Shown: in pieces, positions 16,369 to 24,044 of the stretch
Layout: every line of letters starts with the position of its first letter
Numbering within the stretch: position 1 is the first letter of the stretch
Virus record (IMG/VR): IMGVR_UViG_3300032245_001176
Coordinates: 1-41,852 of that record
DNA from: a virus
Reading direction: 5' to 3' (one strand)
Length of the DNA: 41,852 nt
Made by a program: the position numbers and the translations under genes
Notes under the pieces: model-generated
What the model was told of the DNA's origin: nothing
Databases searched by the model: none
The model's input: only the letters and a program-made list of their open reading frames with translations

Positions 16369-16545
16369 ATGCCCACCGTCACCGTTCTAAATGGCCCTGT
16401 TGACCACGACGGGGCCCGCTACGAAAACGGCGCGGAGATCCCCCGGCTTTCAGCCGATGGGGCCGACGCACTGGTGGCCGCTGGGGTTGCTGAGGCCGCC
16501 CCTGTAACGGCCAAAGGCGGGAAGGCTGTGGAGCCGCGCGACTGA
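16369..16545 (+). CDS. Small structural-region protein (58 aa)
   Basis: A short gene starting at ATG 16369 (MPTVTVLNGPVDHDGARYEN) and ending at TGA 16543-16545, which overlaps the next ATG. The pattern V-x-NGPVDHDGARYENGAEIPRLSADGADALVAAGVAEAA resembles small proteins found after capsid genes in many siphoviruses. The C-terminus is basic. Function unknown; perhaps a head accessory or connector. Confidence 0.75.
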   Translation: MPTVTVLNGPVDHDGARYENGAEIPRLSADGADALVAAGVAEAAPVTAKGGKAVEPRD

Positions 16546-16871
16546 TGGCAATCGATGATCTGGATGAATTCCTAGATCTAGACGATGCCGTCCCTGTGAT
16601 AGCTGGGGTCGCTACTGGCCTCGGCTATCTTGACTTGAACAGCGAAACAATAATAAATGGCGAGATATCAGTATTCAATCACGTACTTACAACCAAAACC
16701 GATAAGTTCGGCGATCTGCTTGTTGGTGCGGCAATCAGCGTAGATGGTCAAAACTTCAAAGTTGACATGCCGCCTCAGCCGTTTGATGATGGCGCATTCT
16801 GCAGAATTCCCCTCAAGAAAATCACCAGCAGCCAGGTGCGTGTGCAAATCTTGGATGGTGACTTCCTGTGA
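16545..16871 (+). CDS. Head-tail joining/connector-like protein
   Basis: A 108-aa protein, acidic at the N-terminus (IDDLDEFLDLDDAV) and then beta-rich (AISVDGQNFKVDMPPQPFDDGAFCRIPL). Size, position after the capsid gene and fold pattern suggest a gpFII-type head-tail joining protein, but no definite motif is seen. Its stop overlaps the GTG of the next gene. Base composition is lower in GC than its neighbours. Confidence 0.6.
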   Translation: MAIDDLDEFLDLDDAVPVIAGVATGLGYLDLNSETIINGEISVFNHVLTTKTDKFGDLLVGAAISVDGQNFKVDMPPQPFDDGAFCRIPLKKITSSQVRVQILDGDFL

Positions 16872-17311
16872 CAGTTTACGAATCCACATCCTACAGAGTC
16901 CGCCAGCTATTCAGCACACTGGCCCTGGCAACAGCCAGTAATCCGGTATTGCTGGAGGGCGAAAAATGGAACGAAAAAGACCCGGTCACTGGACGGGCCA
17001 CGGGCCGCAGCAAAACCGGCGACGGGGTTCTCTCGGTCGACAGGACCACGATCACTGGCACGGCGTTCAATGACCTGCCGTTTGACCCTGGGGGCGAGGG
17101 TGGTGGTGGCGCCACAGCCTCATACCAGCGACGAAACGACAGCAGCAACCCTGCCGTCGTCTATACAGCCAAAGCCGCTGCCGGCACGGCTGACAGCGGC
17201 TCGTCGTGGCTGATCACCCGCCACACCTACTCGGCCGCCGGCGTCCCCCTGGCTCCCGAGGCCAGGGCTACTGGTGCTTGGTCAAACCGTACTCAACTGG
17301 CTTATTCCTAA
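16868..17311 (+). CDS. Hypothetical head-tail region protein
   Basis: A 147-aa GTG-initiated protein. The N-terminus is helical (YRVRQLFSTLALATASN), and the middle is Gly-rich (DPGGEGGGGATASYQRR). It is coupled to both neighbours (GTGA, TAATG). Its place among connector genes suggests a structural role; no family was recognised. Confidence 0.6.
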   Translation: MTVYESTSYRVRQLFSTLALATASNPVLLEGEKWNEKDPVTGRATGRSKTGDGVLSVDRTTITGTAFNDLPFDPGGEGGGGATASYQRRNDSSNPAVVYTAKAAAGTADSGSSWLITRHTYSAAGVPLAPEARATGAWSNRTQLAYS

Positions 17312-17640
17312 TGGCGATCGTCAATCCTGCCCCAGTGGTTGTCAATGGGGTCAGCTACCCATTTTTGAGCTTCAGCCTCTCTATTAGCACTTACTCTACC
17401 CCTGAGGGGATGAAGGTGAACCTGTTTGCCGAACTTAGGCCATATCGTGATACGGAACAGGGCCCCGAAATCCTCAGGCTGCCCGCTGAATTGGAAGCCA
17501 GCCTGGGGATCCCCGTGCGGTTCCTATTTCCCGATGCCCAAGGCGCCGCAATGGGGGGTGATTTGAAGGTAGCCAGGGTTCTTAGTGGGTTTGAGAAAGC
17601 CGCTCAGGAATACGTCAACGCTGTCGCGGGGGCTGAATAA
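17311..17640 (+). CDS. Hypothetical beta-rich connector-region protein
   Basis: A 109-aa protein starting at ATG 17311 in a TAATG overlap (MAIVNPAPVVVNGVSYPFLS). The first half is predicted beta (FSLSISTYSTPEGMKVNLFAEL) and the end is helical (GFEKAAQEYVNAVAG). The stop overlaps the start of the adhesin-like gene. Possibly a tail-completion or fibre-attachment protein; this is inferred from position only. Confidence 0.65.
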   Translation: MAIVNPAPVVVNGVSYPFLSFSLSISTYSTPEGMKVNLFAELRPYRDTEQGPEILRLPAELEASLGIPVRFLFPDAQGAAMGGDLKVARVLSGFEKAAQEYVNAVAGAE

Positions 17641-19052
17641 TGGCCGACATTCGAGCAGCCGTGGCCGGTGACGTTGCCGTAGCGTCAAACTGGGTCGGAG
17701 GCGTTGTCCCTGGGACAGGCGATATCGCGTACGCAAATGGACAGACTATGACGGTGGCCGGCGTTTTCAACGTCGGGGCGCTATCTAACGCGAGCGGTAC
17801 AAGCATCACGGTGGGGGGGACATTTTCCCTGCTGAACAATGCAAATGTGACTTGCATCAATGCTGCTGGTATTCTCCAGGGGGCCACAGTAACGCCGTGT
17901 GTAACTACCCCTACTCTGGGGCTAGGGCAAGGCGCGACGATTGCGGCCAATTACACAAACACCGGAACCTTGCTCATGACCGCTGGTGCCTGCCAGCATG
18001 GCGGGGCTGGCACGCTAACCCACACCGGGTCAGTAGTAGCGGGAAGCGTAAACTCCTGCTATGGGATCCAAAATAGCGGGACAGGGACCCTAAATCTGAA
18101 CGGAAGCTGGACCGCTGGGAGCAATTCATCCTGCTATGCCGTAGCGAATACTGGCGCCGGGACAATCAATTCTACGGGAGTCGCCACGGGCAGCACTGGC
18201 ACGACAACTGCCGGACTGTGGAACTCGGGAACCGGAACAATCAATCACGTTGGGCCATATTCTGGTGGCAGCAACGTCAGTAGCTATGGCGCCTTGAACG
18301 CCAGCAGCGGGACAATGACCCTCATCGGGACTGGCACGTCCGGGACGTTCGGCGCGGCCATTGGCCCTGGGTCGGCGATTCAGGTGACGCGGGCCAGCGG
18401 GCCATTTTTACTGGGCCCGGCGAACAATATCAACCCAGTCCAGGCGCAATCTTGGCGCCGCGATTCTGCACTGACACCTAGCTACTACGAGGTGCCAAAT
18501 AGCACAGTGACGGGGAAGGCGCCTTTCTACTCGGCAAACAACTACCCGTCGAATGGCTATCCGGCCCAGGGCAATGTACGCAGCCAAACGGTCTACGGAC
18601 CAAACAACGAGTTCACAGGGACGTGTGCCGTCCCTGCCGCGTCGTCCGTTGCAGCTGGTACGCCGGTGGACGGGGGCGTCGGCACGGCGATCCTGACCGG
18701 TGCCAGCGTGAGGGGCGCGGTGGGCCTCGCGTCGGCCAATCTGGACACGCAGCTAGCACCGCTGACCAGCTACTCACCCGCGCCCAGCGCCAGCGATATT
18801 GCCACGGCAGTGTGGACCCGGACTTCCCGGCCAATCACAAACATCGCCGATATTGTTTCAGCCGTCTGGGCGGCCACAGTCAAAACCATCACAGGCGGCA
18901 CCGTGGACAGCCTCACCAATGCCCCGGCGGTGCCATCGGCCGCCGAGAACGCCGATGCGGTTCGCGTCGAACTGGAGGTCGAACTGGAACGGCTGCGAAA
19001 TTGCGCGACCGTTCAGACGACCGCCAACGCGATTATGGACTCTGTTTCGTAG
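17640..19052 (+). CDS. Repetitive beta-structured adhesin/appendage-like protein
   Basis: A 470-aa protein. Residues about 40-250 consist of Gly/Thr/Ser/Asn-rich repeats of the form N-x-G-T-G-T-(L/I)-N-x-x-G (NSGTGTLNLNG, NTGAGTINSTG, NSGTGTINHVG), typical of beta-helix or beta-solenoid fibres. The C-terminal part has two DIA/VxAVW motifs (ASDIATAVWTRTSR and IADIVSAVWAAT) common in phage fibre tails, then a charged helix. It lies among head-tail connector genes rather than after the tail tip, so a neck or head appendage is possible. Confidence 0.7.
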   Translation: MADIRAAVAGDVAVASNWVGGVVPGTGDIAYANGQTMTVAGVFNVGALSNASGTSITVGGTFSLLNNANVTCINAAGILQGATVTPCVTTPTLGLGQGATIAANYTNTGTLLMTAGACQHGGAGTLTHTGSVVAGSVNSCYGIQNSGTGTLNLNGSWTAGSNSSCYAVANTGAGTINSTGVATGSTGTTTAGLWNSGTGTINHVGPYSGGSNVSSYGALNASSGTMTLIGTGTSGTFGAAIGPGSAIQVTRASGPFLLGPANNINPVQAQSWRRDSALTPSYYEVPNSTVTGKAPFYSANNYPSNGYPAQGNVRSQTVYGPNNEFTGTCAVPAASSVAAGTPVDGGVGTAILTGASVRGAVGLASANLDTQLAPLTSYSPAPSASDIATAVWTRTSRPITNIADIVSAVWAATVKTITGGTVDSLTNAPAVPSAAENADAVRVELEVELERLRNCATVQTTANAIMDSVS

Positions 19053-19083
19053 CCCCAAAAACTCCCAATCCGCATCGGTTAGC

Positions 19084-19380
19084 ATGGTCCTATCAATCCC
19101 TGGTTACAGGCCGATGGAAGACGACAAGTTCGAGGAAGAGGGTAAGGGAGGTTTCCTGAAAAATTCCCTTTCGCAGCTTGTTGCTGCTGCAGCATTTGCT
19201 GTGATTGCTGCATCAATCCGCCTGTGGGCTGGGGTGGAGTTAATCCAAAAAGATGTTTCGACGCTTGCGAAATCTGACGCTGTGCAATCGGAGCAGATTT
19301 CAACCATTAAATCAAACATCAATGATCTTCAGGTAAAGTTTGGGGTCTTAAAAGTGGTCGTTGACATGATACGAAAATGA
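19084..19380 (+). CDS. Single-TM protein with C-terminal coiled coil
   Basis: A 98-aa protein if started at ATG 19084; a second Met at 19114 (MEDDKFEEEGKGG) would give 88 aa. An acidic N-terminus is followed by one membrane helix (LVAAAAFAVIAASIRLWAGV), then a heptad-like region (STLAKSDAVQSEQISTIKSNINDLQVKFGVLKVVVDM). This resembles holin-associated or spanin-like accessory proteins, but lysis function is inferred. Its stop overlaps the next small membrane gene as ATGA. Confidence 0.65.
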   Translation: MVLSIPGYRPMEDDKFEEEGKGGFLKNSLSQLVAAAAFAVIAASIRLWAGVELIQKDVSTLAKSDAVQSEQISTIKSNINDLQVKFGVLKVVVDMIRK

Positions 19381-19586
19381 ACAAGTTTCTTGGTCCATGT
19401 TTACTGTTTGCTGGCGTCTGCCTGCTGGCCGGCGCGGCGGTGGGTGTCGTTGATTGGGCAGCGTGCCTGGGCGGGAGTGGTGGCCAGGCCTGCCGTGCTC
19501 CGCGATCTGAGGCCATGGCTGCGCTATCAGGAGCGGCGAACGTCGCCCTAGGGGTGGCGCTGCAGGAGTGGAGGGAGGGCCCATGA
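19377..19586 (+). CDS. Small membrane protein, possible holin or lysis accessory
   Basis: A 69-aa protein with a hydrophobic N-terminus (CLLFAGVCLLAGAAVGVVDW) and a second weakly hydrophobic segment (ALSGAANVALGVALQEW). It is Cys-rich at the start and could have one or two membrane helices. It is coupled by ATGA to the TM/coiled-coil gene before it and to the tail-completion-like gene after it. The pair may be the holin system, since no other holin candidate is obvious. Confidence 0.55.
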   Translation: MNKFLGPCLLFAGVCLLAGAAVGVVDWAACLGGSGGQACRAPRSEAMAALSGAANVALGVALQEWREGP

Positions 19587-20017
19587 CGGCGAGCCGCAAC
19601 GAGGTCATCCTGGCCGCATTCGAGGATGTTGCCCGCACCGTCACCGGGATGGCGTCCAGGGTTTGCAGGGAACGGGCCCAGCCCCTTGGTCAGCAAGAGC
19701 TACCCATAATTGCGGTGGACACCGGCCCGGAGACCGATGAGACGGTGGGGGTGCCCAACTGCCTGACAATTACCACCCTGGTTGTTGAGATGACGATCTG
19801 CGCGGAGGGGACGGCAATCACCACGGCGACTGATGCACTGCGTAGTGAGCTGCACCAGAAGATCATGGCAAGCGCCGTGATCAACGGTTTGGTTATTGAC
19901 GTGGTACCACTGGGTCGCGAGTGGATCCCATCGGCACAGGATTATGGGGCTGTTATCGCTCGCTACGCTGTCAAGTATCAGACCTCACGCAACGATCTGA
20001 CGATCGACCACCCATGA
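19583..20017 (+). CDS. Tail terminator/completion-like protein
   Basis: A 144-aa protein, ATG 19583 in an ATGA overlap. The layout (helix, strands CLTITTLVVEMTIC, helix ATDALRSELHQKIM, then a final strand YGAVIARYAVKYQT) matches gpU-type tail terminator proteins. Its position just before the tail tube gene supports this. It would cap the tail and join it to the head. A GTG/ATG at 19568 could extend it by five residues, but the overlap favours 19583. Confidence 0.7.
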   Translation: MTASRNEVILAAFEDVARTVTGMASRVCRERAQPLGQQELPIIAVDTGPETDETVGVPNCLTITTLVVEMTICAEGTAITTATDALRSELHQKIMASAVINGLVIDVVPLGREWIPSAQDYGAVIARYAVKYQTSRNDLTIDHP

Positions 20018-20292
20018 AGGCTCGGCCTCCTGAGTCTGAACCTGCGCCAGTCCCGCCCCTGCCTACTGGCCCTGGCTCTTACGTTCTCACCGATGGCAAG
20101 TGGGCCCTCCAATCCGTAACCCAACCCCCCGACGACAGTGCCTTCCGCCTACAACAAACGCCAGTGGTTAATGGCCAAACTGGAGACGACCTACGGGACC
20201 TCATCCAGCCCAACGGGGACGGAGGCGATCCGGGTGCGGGATCCAAAGCTGACGACTCTGGACACCAAGGCGATCTCGCGCCCCAGCCTTGA
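20014..20292 (+). CDS. Small Pro-rich protein overlapping the tail tube gene
   Basis: A 92-aa ORF starting at ATG 20014 in an ATGA overlap with the tail terminator gene. The N-terminal part (MKARPPESEPAPVPPLPTGP then GSYVLTDGKWALQSV) looks like the very small proteins that often precede tail tube genes. The remaining 50 residues run 155 nt into the tail tube gene in another frame and look non-conserved, so the functional protein may be only the first part. Moderate confidence that it is translated. Confidence 0.5.
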   Translation: MKARPPESEPAPVPPLPTGPGSYVLTDGKWALQSVTQPPDDSAFRLQQTPVVNGQTGDDLRDLIQPNGDGGDPGAGSKADDSGHQGDLAPQP

Positions 20293-21082
20293 CGGTCAAT
20301 TCGGCGAAGCTCTGTTCGACATCATGTCGGAACTTAAGATGGGTGTTGCCTTTGATGTCGAAGCCGTTGGGTCTGGCGTTGCTGGCACCGCCCCCGCCTA
20401 TGGGATTTTCCTGCAAGCTGCAGGGATGAACCTGGCCACCGTTGCCGCCACCTCCAATACCTACAGCTTTGCCACAACAGCCGCCGATTCCCTCAGCCTC
20501 TACCACGACTGGGACGGCAACAAGCACGCTGGTGTCGGTGGTCGAACCAAGAGCTGGGAACTGAAGATGACAGCCGGCGAGGTGCCGCTGTTCTCGTTTG
20601 ATGTGCCCGCGATCTACGTGCCCCCGGTAGATGCGACATCACCGACTGCGACTTACAGCAATATGGCTAGCCCTATTGCTTGTAATTCGGTTAACACCCC
20701 TGCGTTTTTGATCTTTGGGTATAGCGCCTGCGTTGTTGACTTCTCTTTGAAGTGTGATAATGACCAGCAATTGTTTGACTTTATGGGCTGCTCGGCCAAG
20801 TTTGATATTATGGACCGCACCATTACCGGCAGCCTCAAAATTCAGCGGCCAAAAGGGTTGAGCGAAAAGGACTTCTATGCTGCTGCAGTTGCCAGCACCA
20901 GTGGAGCAATTAGCTTTACCCATGGAACTGCGGCTGGCAATAGGATTGCGGTGAGCCTGCCAAAAATCCAGCTGGGTGCCCCCTCCCAGGATGATGCCAG
21001 CGGCCTGGCTGCCTTGACTCTGCCATTTACGGTTCGCCGGACCCCTGGCAGCAGCGACGCCGGCACGATTGCCTTCACCTGA
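20138..21082 (+). CDS. Major tail (tube) protein
   Basis: A 314-aa protein, GTG start at 20138 (MPSAYNKRQWLMAKLETTYG). The N-terminal KLETTYGTSSSPTGTEAIRV and SLDGQFGEALFDIMSELKMGVAFDVE segments are typical of siphovirus tail tube subunits. The C-terminal half is beta-rich with immunoglobulin-like character. It polymerises around the tape measure. An alternative ATG at 20171 exists, but the upstream residues fit the family. Confidence 0.85.
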   Translation: MPSAYNKRQWLMAKLETTYGTSSSPTGTEAIRVRDPKLTTLDTKAISRPSLDGQFGEALFDIMSELKMGVAFDVEAVGSGVAGTAPAYGIFLQAAGMNLATVAATSNTYSFATTAADSLSLYHDWDGNKHAGVGGRTKSWELKMTAGEVPLFSFDVPAIYVPPVDATSPTATYSNMASPIACNSVNTPAFLIFGYSACVVDFSLKCDNDQQLFDFMGCSAKFDIMDRTITGSLKIQRPKGLSEKDFYAAAVASTSGAISFTHGTAAGNRIAVSLPKIQLGAPSQDDASGLAALTLPFTVRRTPGSSDAGTIAFT

Positions 21083-21124
21083 TCCCCTCAGGCTCACAAC
21101 TCCAACCATTCTTCCCCCTGACCC

Positions 21125-21571
21125 ATGTTTGATCTTCTCAGCGCAGGCGACACGTTTCCCGGTCAGGTGGAGCTAAACATCATCAAGCGGGATGGTGCGC
21201 GTGAAACAGTGACATTTACAGCATACTTTAATGATTTGGAACAAACTGAGATTAATGAAATGGTCGATGCGATCAGGCATCGTGCTGCGGTATTGAAGGC
21301 CATCGAAGATGGGCGCACTCCACCTGATGCCGCCATGGGAGTTGCTGTCCTGGATGATGTTCATATTGCCGACCGTGTTTTAGCTGGCTGGGGCGATGAC
21401 TTAATGAAGGGCGGTGAACCTGTTGAATTTGACGATGACTCGAAACGGGAGGTCATTCAAAAGCGCGGCATGGCCACCGCCATTGCGACGGCATGGATGA
21501 AGCTTGCATTTGAGGGCGAGGGAAAAAAGCCAACCTCGTCGAAATCGCGAGGGAATGGCATCGGCAAATGA
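21125..21571 (+). CDS. Tail assembly chaperone, upstream part (lambda G-like)
   Basis: A 148-aa protein in the G position between tail tube and tape measure. It is beta at the N-terminus (TFPGQVELNIIKRDGARETVTFTAYF) and helical afterwards. A slippery heptamer at 21520-21526 lies in the right phase for a -1 shift that continues into the 21568-21912 frame and gives a fused product of about 262 aa. The G-like protein and the fusion would coat the tape measure during tail assembly and are not part of the virion. Confidence 0.85.
   Translation: MFDLLSAGDTFPGQVELNIIKRDGARETVTFTAYFNDLEQTEINEMVDAIRHRAAVLKAIEDGRTPPDAAMGVAVLDDVHIADRVLAGWGDDLMKGGEPVEFDDDSKREVIQKRGMATAIATAWMKLAFEGEGKKPTSSKSRGNGIGK
21520..21526 (+). 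promoter_or_regulatory. Programmed -1 ribosomal frameshift site
   Basis: Heptamer G GGA AAA, in phase X-XXY-YYZ with the upstream gene (codons GGA 21521-21523 and AAA 21524-21526). After a -1 slip the frame reads on without a stop as ...KKANLVEIAREWHRQMTT into the downstream gene. Lambda uses the closely related GGGAAAG at the same gene pair. Confidence 0.85.
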
Positions 21572-21912
21572 CAACCAGCGGCCCGGTCGAAACCCAAGCG
21601 GAGGAGGATGCCCGGCTGATGGCGGAGGCGCGCGCCCTAGGGTTCGAGTACACCCCCCAGGAGCGGCCGGAGGAAGTCGAGCCCGTCTGCTGGATCTGGC
21701 CTGAGAACCTACCGGCGTTCGAGTTGTGGGCGCGGGTGTTTACGCAATGGCGGACCGATCCTGAGGGCCGGCGCAGTGGCCTTGATTATGCCGCTGTCGT
21801 CGCCCTAGGAAGCCTCCACTGGGGCCGTAAGCAGTTGGCTGAGGTGATGGATGACCTACGGGTGATTGAGCTGGAATTCCTGCGATTGATGCGCGTCTCG
21901 GAGGTGAGCTAG
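21568..21912 (+). CDS. Tail assembly chaperone, downstream part (T-like, DUF1799-like)
   Basis: A 114-aa reading frame, probably expressed mainly as the C-terminal part of the frameshift fusion. The segment CWIWPENLPAFELWARVFTQWR followed by GLDYAAVVALGSLHW and LRVIELEFLRLM matches the DUF1799-type phage family found just before tape measure genes. Its ATG overlaps the upstream stop (ATGA), so some independent translation is possible. Confidence 0.8.
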   Translation: MTTSGPVETQAEEDARLMAEARALGFEYTPQERPEEVEPVCWIWPENLPAFELWARVFTQWRTDPEGRRSGLDYAAVVALGSLHWGRKQLAEVMDDLRVIELEFLRLMRVSEVS

Positions 21913-23577
21913 ATGGCGGTGAATCTGGATGCGATTCTCAGGATCGCCGCACAGGTTACGGGGTCGGAGGGTGTTTCCAAGCTGACCGGCACCATCAATC
22001 AAGCCAGCACAGCAGCGGCTGGTTTGCTGAAATCTGCCGGCCCCCTTGGTGGTGCGCTGGGTGCATTGGCCCCTGCGGTGACGATTGGGGGGATCACGGC
22101 GTTGGCGATGAAGTCACTAGAGGCTGCTGACGCAATGAACGATCTGAGCCAGCGTACAGGCGTATCAGTTGAGGCGCTGTCAAGGTTCAAAAAAGCGGCA
22201 GGAATGAGCGGAACTGATATTGATTCAGTGGCTAAGAGCTTAGCTAAATTTTCGAAAACTATTTACGAAGGCAAGGCAGATAAAGGGTTAGCAAGTCTTG
22301 GATTATCCGCTAATGATGCAACTGGCAAATTAAAAACCGCTGATGCTGTAATGCTGGAGGTTGCCAATAAATTTAAGGCCATGCCTGACGGCATAGAGAA
22401 AACGGCTCTATCCATGCAGTTGTTTGGCAAGTCTGGCGCCGATATGATCCCCATGCTTAATATGGGTGGCGATGCAATTGAAAAAATGGGCGGCAAAATG
22501 ACAACCGCTTTTGCCCAAAAAGCTGATGAGTATAACGATAAACTAGCCATGATTCAAGGCAAAATTGGAGGCATGGCAACAAGCCTGATGATTGCCTTAA
22601 TCCCTGCACTTGATGCCGTTGCATCTGCGGTCCTAGCTTTTACAGATGCCATTACAAAAATGCCAGGCTGGTTGCAAGCTGTTATTGGCCTTACCATTGC
22701 ATTTAACATTGCATTAACTGCGCTGGCCCCTGCCATTATTGTTGTATCTGGGTTACTTACCAGCATGGCGGGAATTGGCCTTGGCGCCACCCTTGCTGGC
22801 TGGGCTGGGGCTATTGCGCCAGTTGTTGCCGGACTGGCCACCCTTGTCGCCGGCTTTGTCACCGCCCCAGTCCTGATCGGCGTGGCCCTTGTCGCTGCCG
22901 GCGTCGCAATCTTTACGTTCCGCGATCAAATTGGCAAGACCTTCCAGAACATCTGGGCCACAATTGCGGACCCCAAGACGGGGTTTATTGCCATCATCGG
23001 ACTGGCATGGAACACCATGGTCGATGGTATGAAGGCATACCTAGCGGACCTGGTAAAACCCGTCACCGATACCTGGAATGCAATCGTCAACAGCATCAGG
23101 GGCGCGATCAATGGAGCAATCCGCCTGGCGGGTCAGGGGATCAATGCCCTGATCGATCAGGCAAACCGGCTACTGTCGGCCTACAACGCAGTCGCCAATG
23201 TGACCCACCTTCCGCAGGTGGGATTGATTCAATATGTCCAGGTCCCCCAGTTTGCTGAAGGTGGCCGGGTTGATCGCCCCACGCTGGCCATGATCGGCGA
23301 GGGCGGACAACCTGAGTACGTGGTCCCTCAATCCAAGGTCCCCCAGTTCGTTGGCGCCCACATGGGAGACGCCGGCCTAGGGCTGCAGGGTGGCGCCAGA
23401 GGCGGCCAAGCCGCCCCAGTCGTCAACATCTCCACGGGCCCCGTCATGCAGCAGCCAGACGGCAGCCAGTGGGTGTCAATGGCCGATGCCCAGGCCATGG
23501 TTGGTGATGCTGCCGATCAGATCTGGCGCGGCATCACCTCCTACGACGGCCGCCGTGCCCTGGGACTGGTCCAATGA
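21913..23577 (+). CDS. Tape measure protein
   Basis: A 554-aa protein, short for a tape measure. The N-terminal half is amphipathic helix (ILRIAAQVTGSEGVSKLTGT, MNDLSQRTGVSVEALSRFKKAAG). It is followed by a long hydrophobic zone (about 240-330, with several possible membrane helices). The C-terminal part has the motif AEGGRVDRPTLAMIGEGGQPEYVVPQ, very common in tape measure proteins. At about 0.15 nm per residue this predicts a tail near 80 nm. Its stop overlaps the next gene (ATGA). Confidence 0.92.
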   Translation: MAVNLDAILRIAAQVTGSEGVSKLTGTINQASTAAAGLLKSAGPLGGALGALAPAVTIGGITALAMKSLEAADAMNDLSQRTGVSVEALSRFKKAAGMSGTDIDSVAKSLAKFSKTIYEGKADKGLASLGLSANDATGKLKTADAVMLEVANKFKAMPDGIEKTALSMQLFGKSGADMIPMLNMGGDAIEKMGGKMTTAFAQKADEYNDKLAMIQGKIGGMATSLMIALIPALDAVASAVLAFTDAITKMPGWLQAVIGLTIAFNIALTALAPAIIVVSGLLTSMAGIGLGATLAGWAGAIAPVVAGLATLVAGFVTAPVLIGVALVAAGVAIFTFRDQIGKTFQNIWATIADPKTGFIAIIGLAWNTMVDGMKAYLADLVKPVTDTWNAIVNSIRGAINGAIRLAGQGINALIDQANRLLSAYNAVANVTHLPQVGLIQYVQVPQFAEGGRVDRPTLAMIGEGGQPEYVVPQSKVPQFVGAHMGDAGLGLQGGARGGQAAPVVNISTGPVMQQPDGSQWVSMADAQAMVGDAADQIWRGITSYDGRRALGLVQ

Positions 23578-24044
23578 GCAACACTGGCCCCCATCGCTGG
23601 ACCCAGACCCTTAAGTGGATGGACGCCTCAGGCAACGCACGGGCGAGGATGCAACACATGCTGCCCGACGAGCCATTTGCATCCTGGGATGCCTCCGATG
23701 GTGACGGTGCCCAAATGTGGTTTTACCAGGAGTTTGAGTGCCCCAATATCGTCGAAGGCCTGGTATCGGGGCAGGTGACACTAGAGTTTCCTAACGTCCC
23801 TACCGTGCGGAACCTGGTGCTCCAGGCCCTTGCGGGACAGTGGCTGATTGATATCCGGCACTACAAACTGACCAACTCAATGCGCCTGTATCGGTCATTC
23901 CTGGGTGCCGTGCGCGGTGGATCGGCCACTCTCTCTACGCTATCGATCACGGCTGAATGCTCACCACCCCCGGTGGTTGCCACGATCCCGCCGAGGATGG
24001 CGACGACTGAACTAATCGGGACACCTTGTCGCCTGGAGTTCTGA
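23574..24044 (+). CDS. Minor tail protein (distal tail region)
   Basis: A 156-aa protein directly after the tape measure. It has a long beta-rich core (MWFYQEFECPNIVEGLVSGQVTLEFPNVPTV) and a helical patch (LVLQALAGQWLIDIRHYKL). Position and size correspond to lambda M/L-type distal tail proteins. The stop overlaps the start of the tip protein (TGATG). Confidence 0.65.
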   Translation: MSNTGPHRWTQTLKWMDASGNARARMQHMLPDEPFASWDASDGDGAQMWFYQEFECPNIVEGLVSGQVTLEFPNVPTVRNLVLQALAGQWLIDIRHYKLTNSMRLYRSFLGAVRGGSATLSTLSITAECSPPPVVATIPPRMATTELIGTPCRLEF

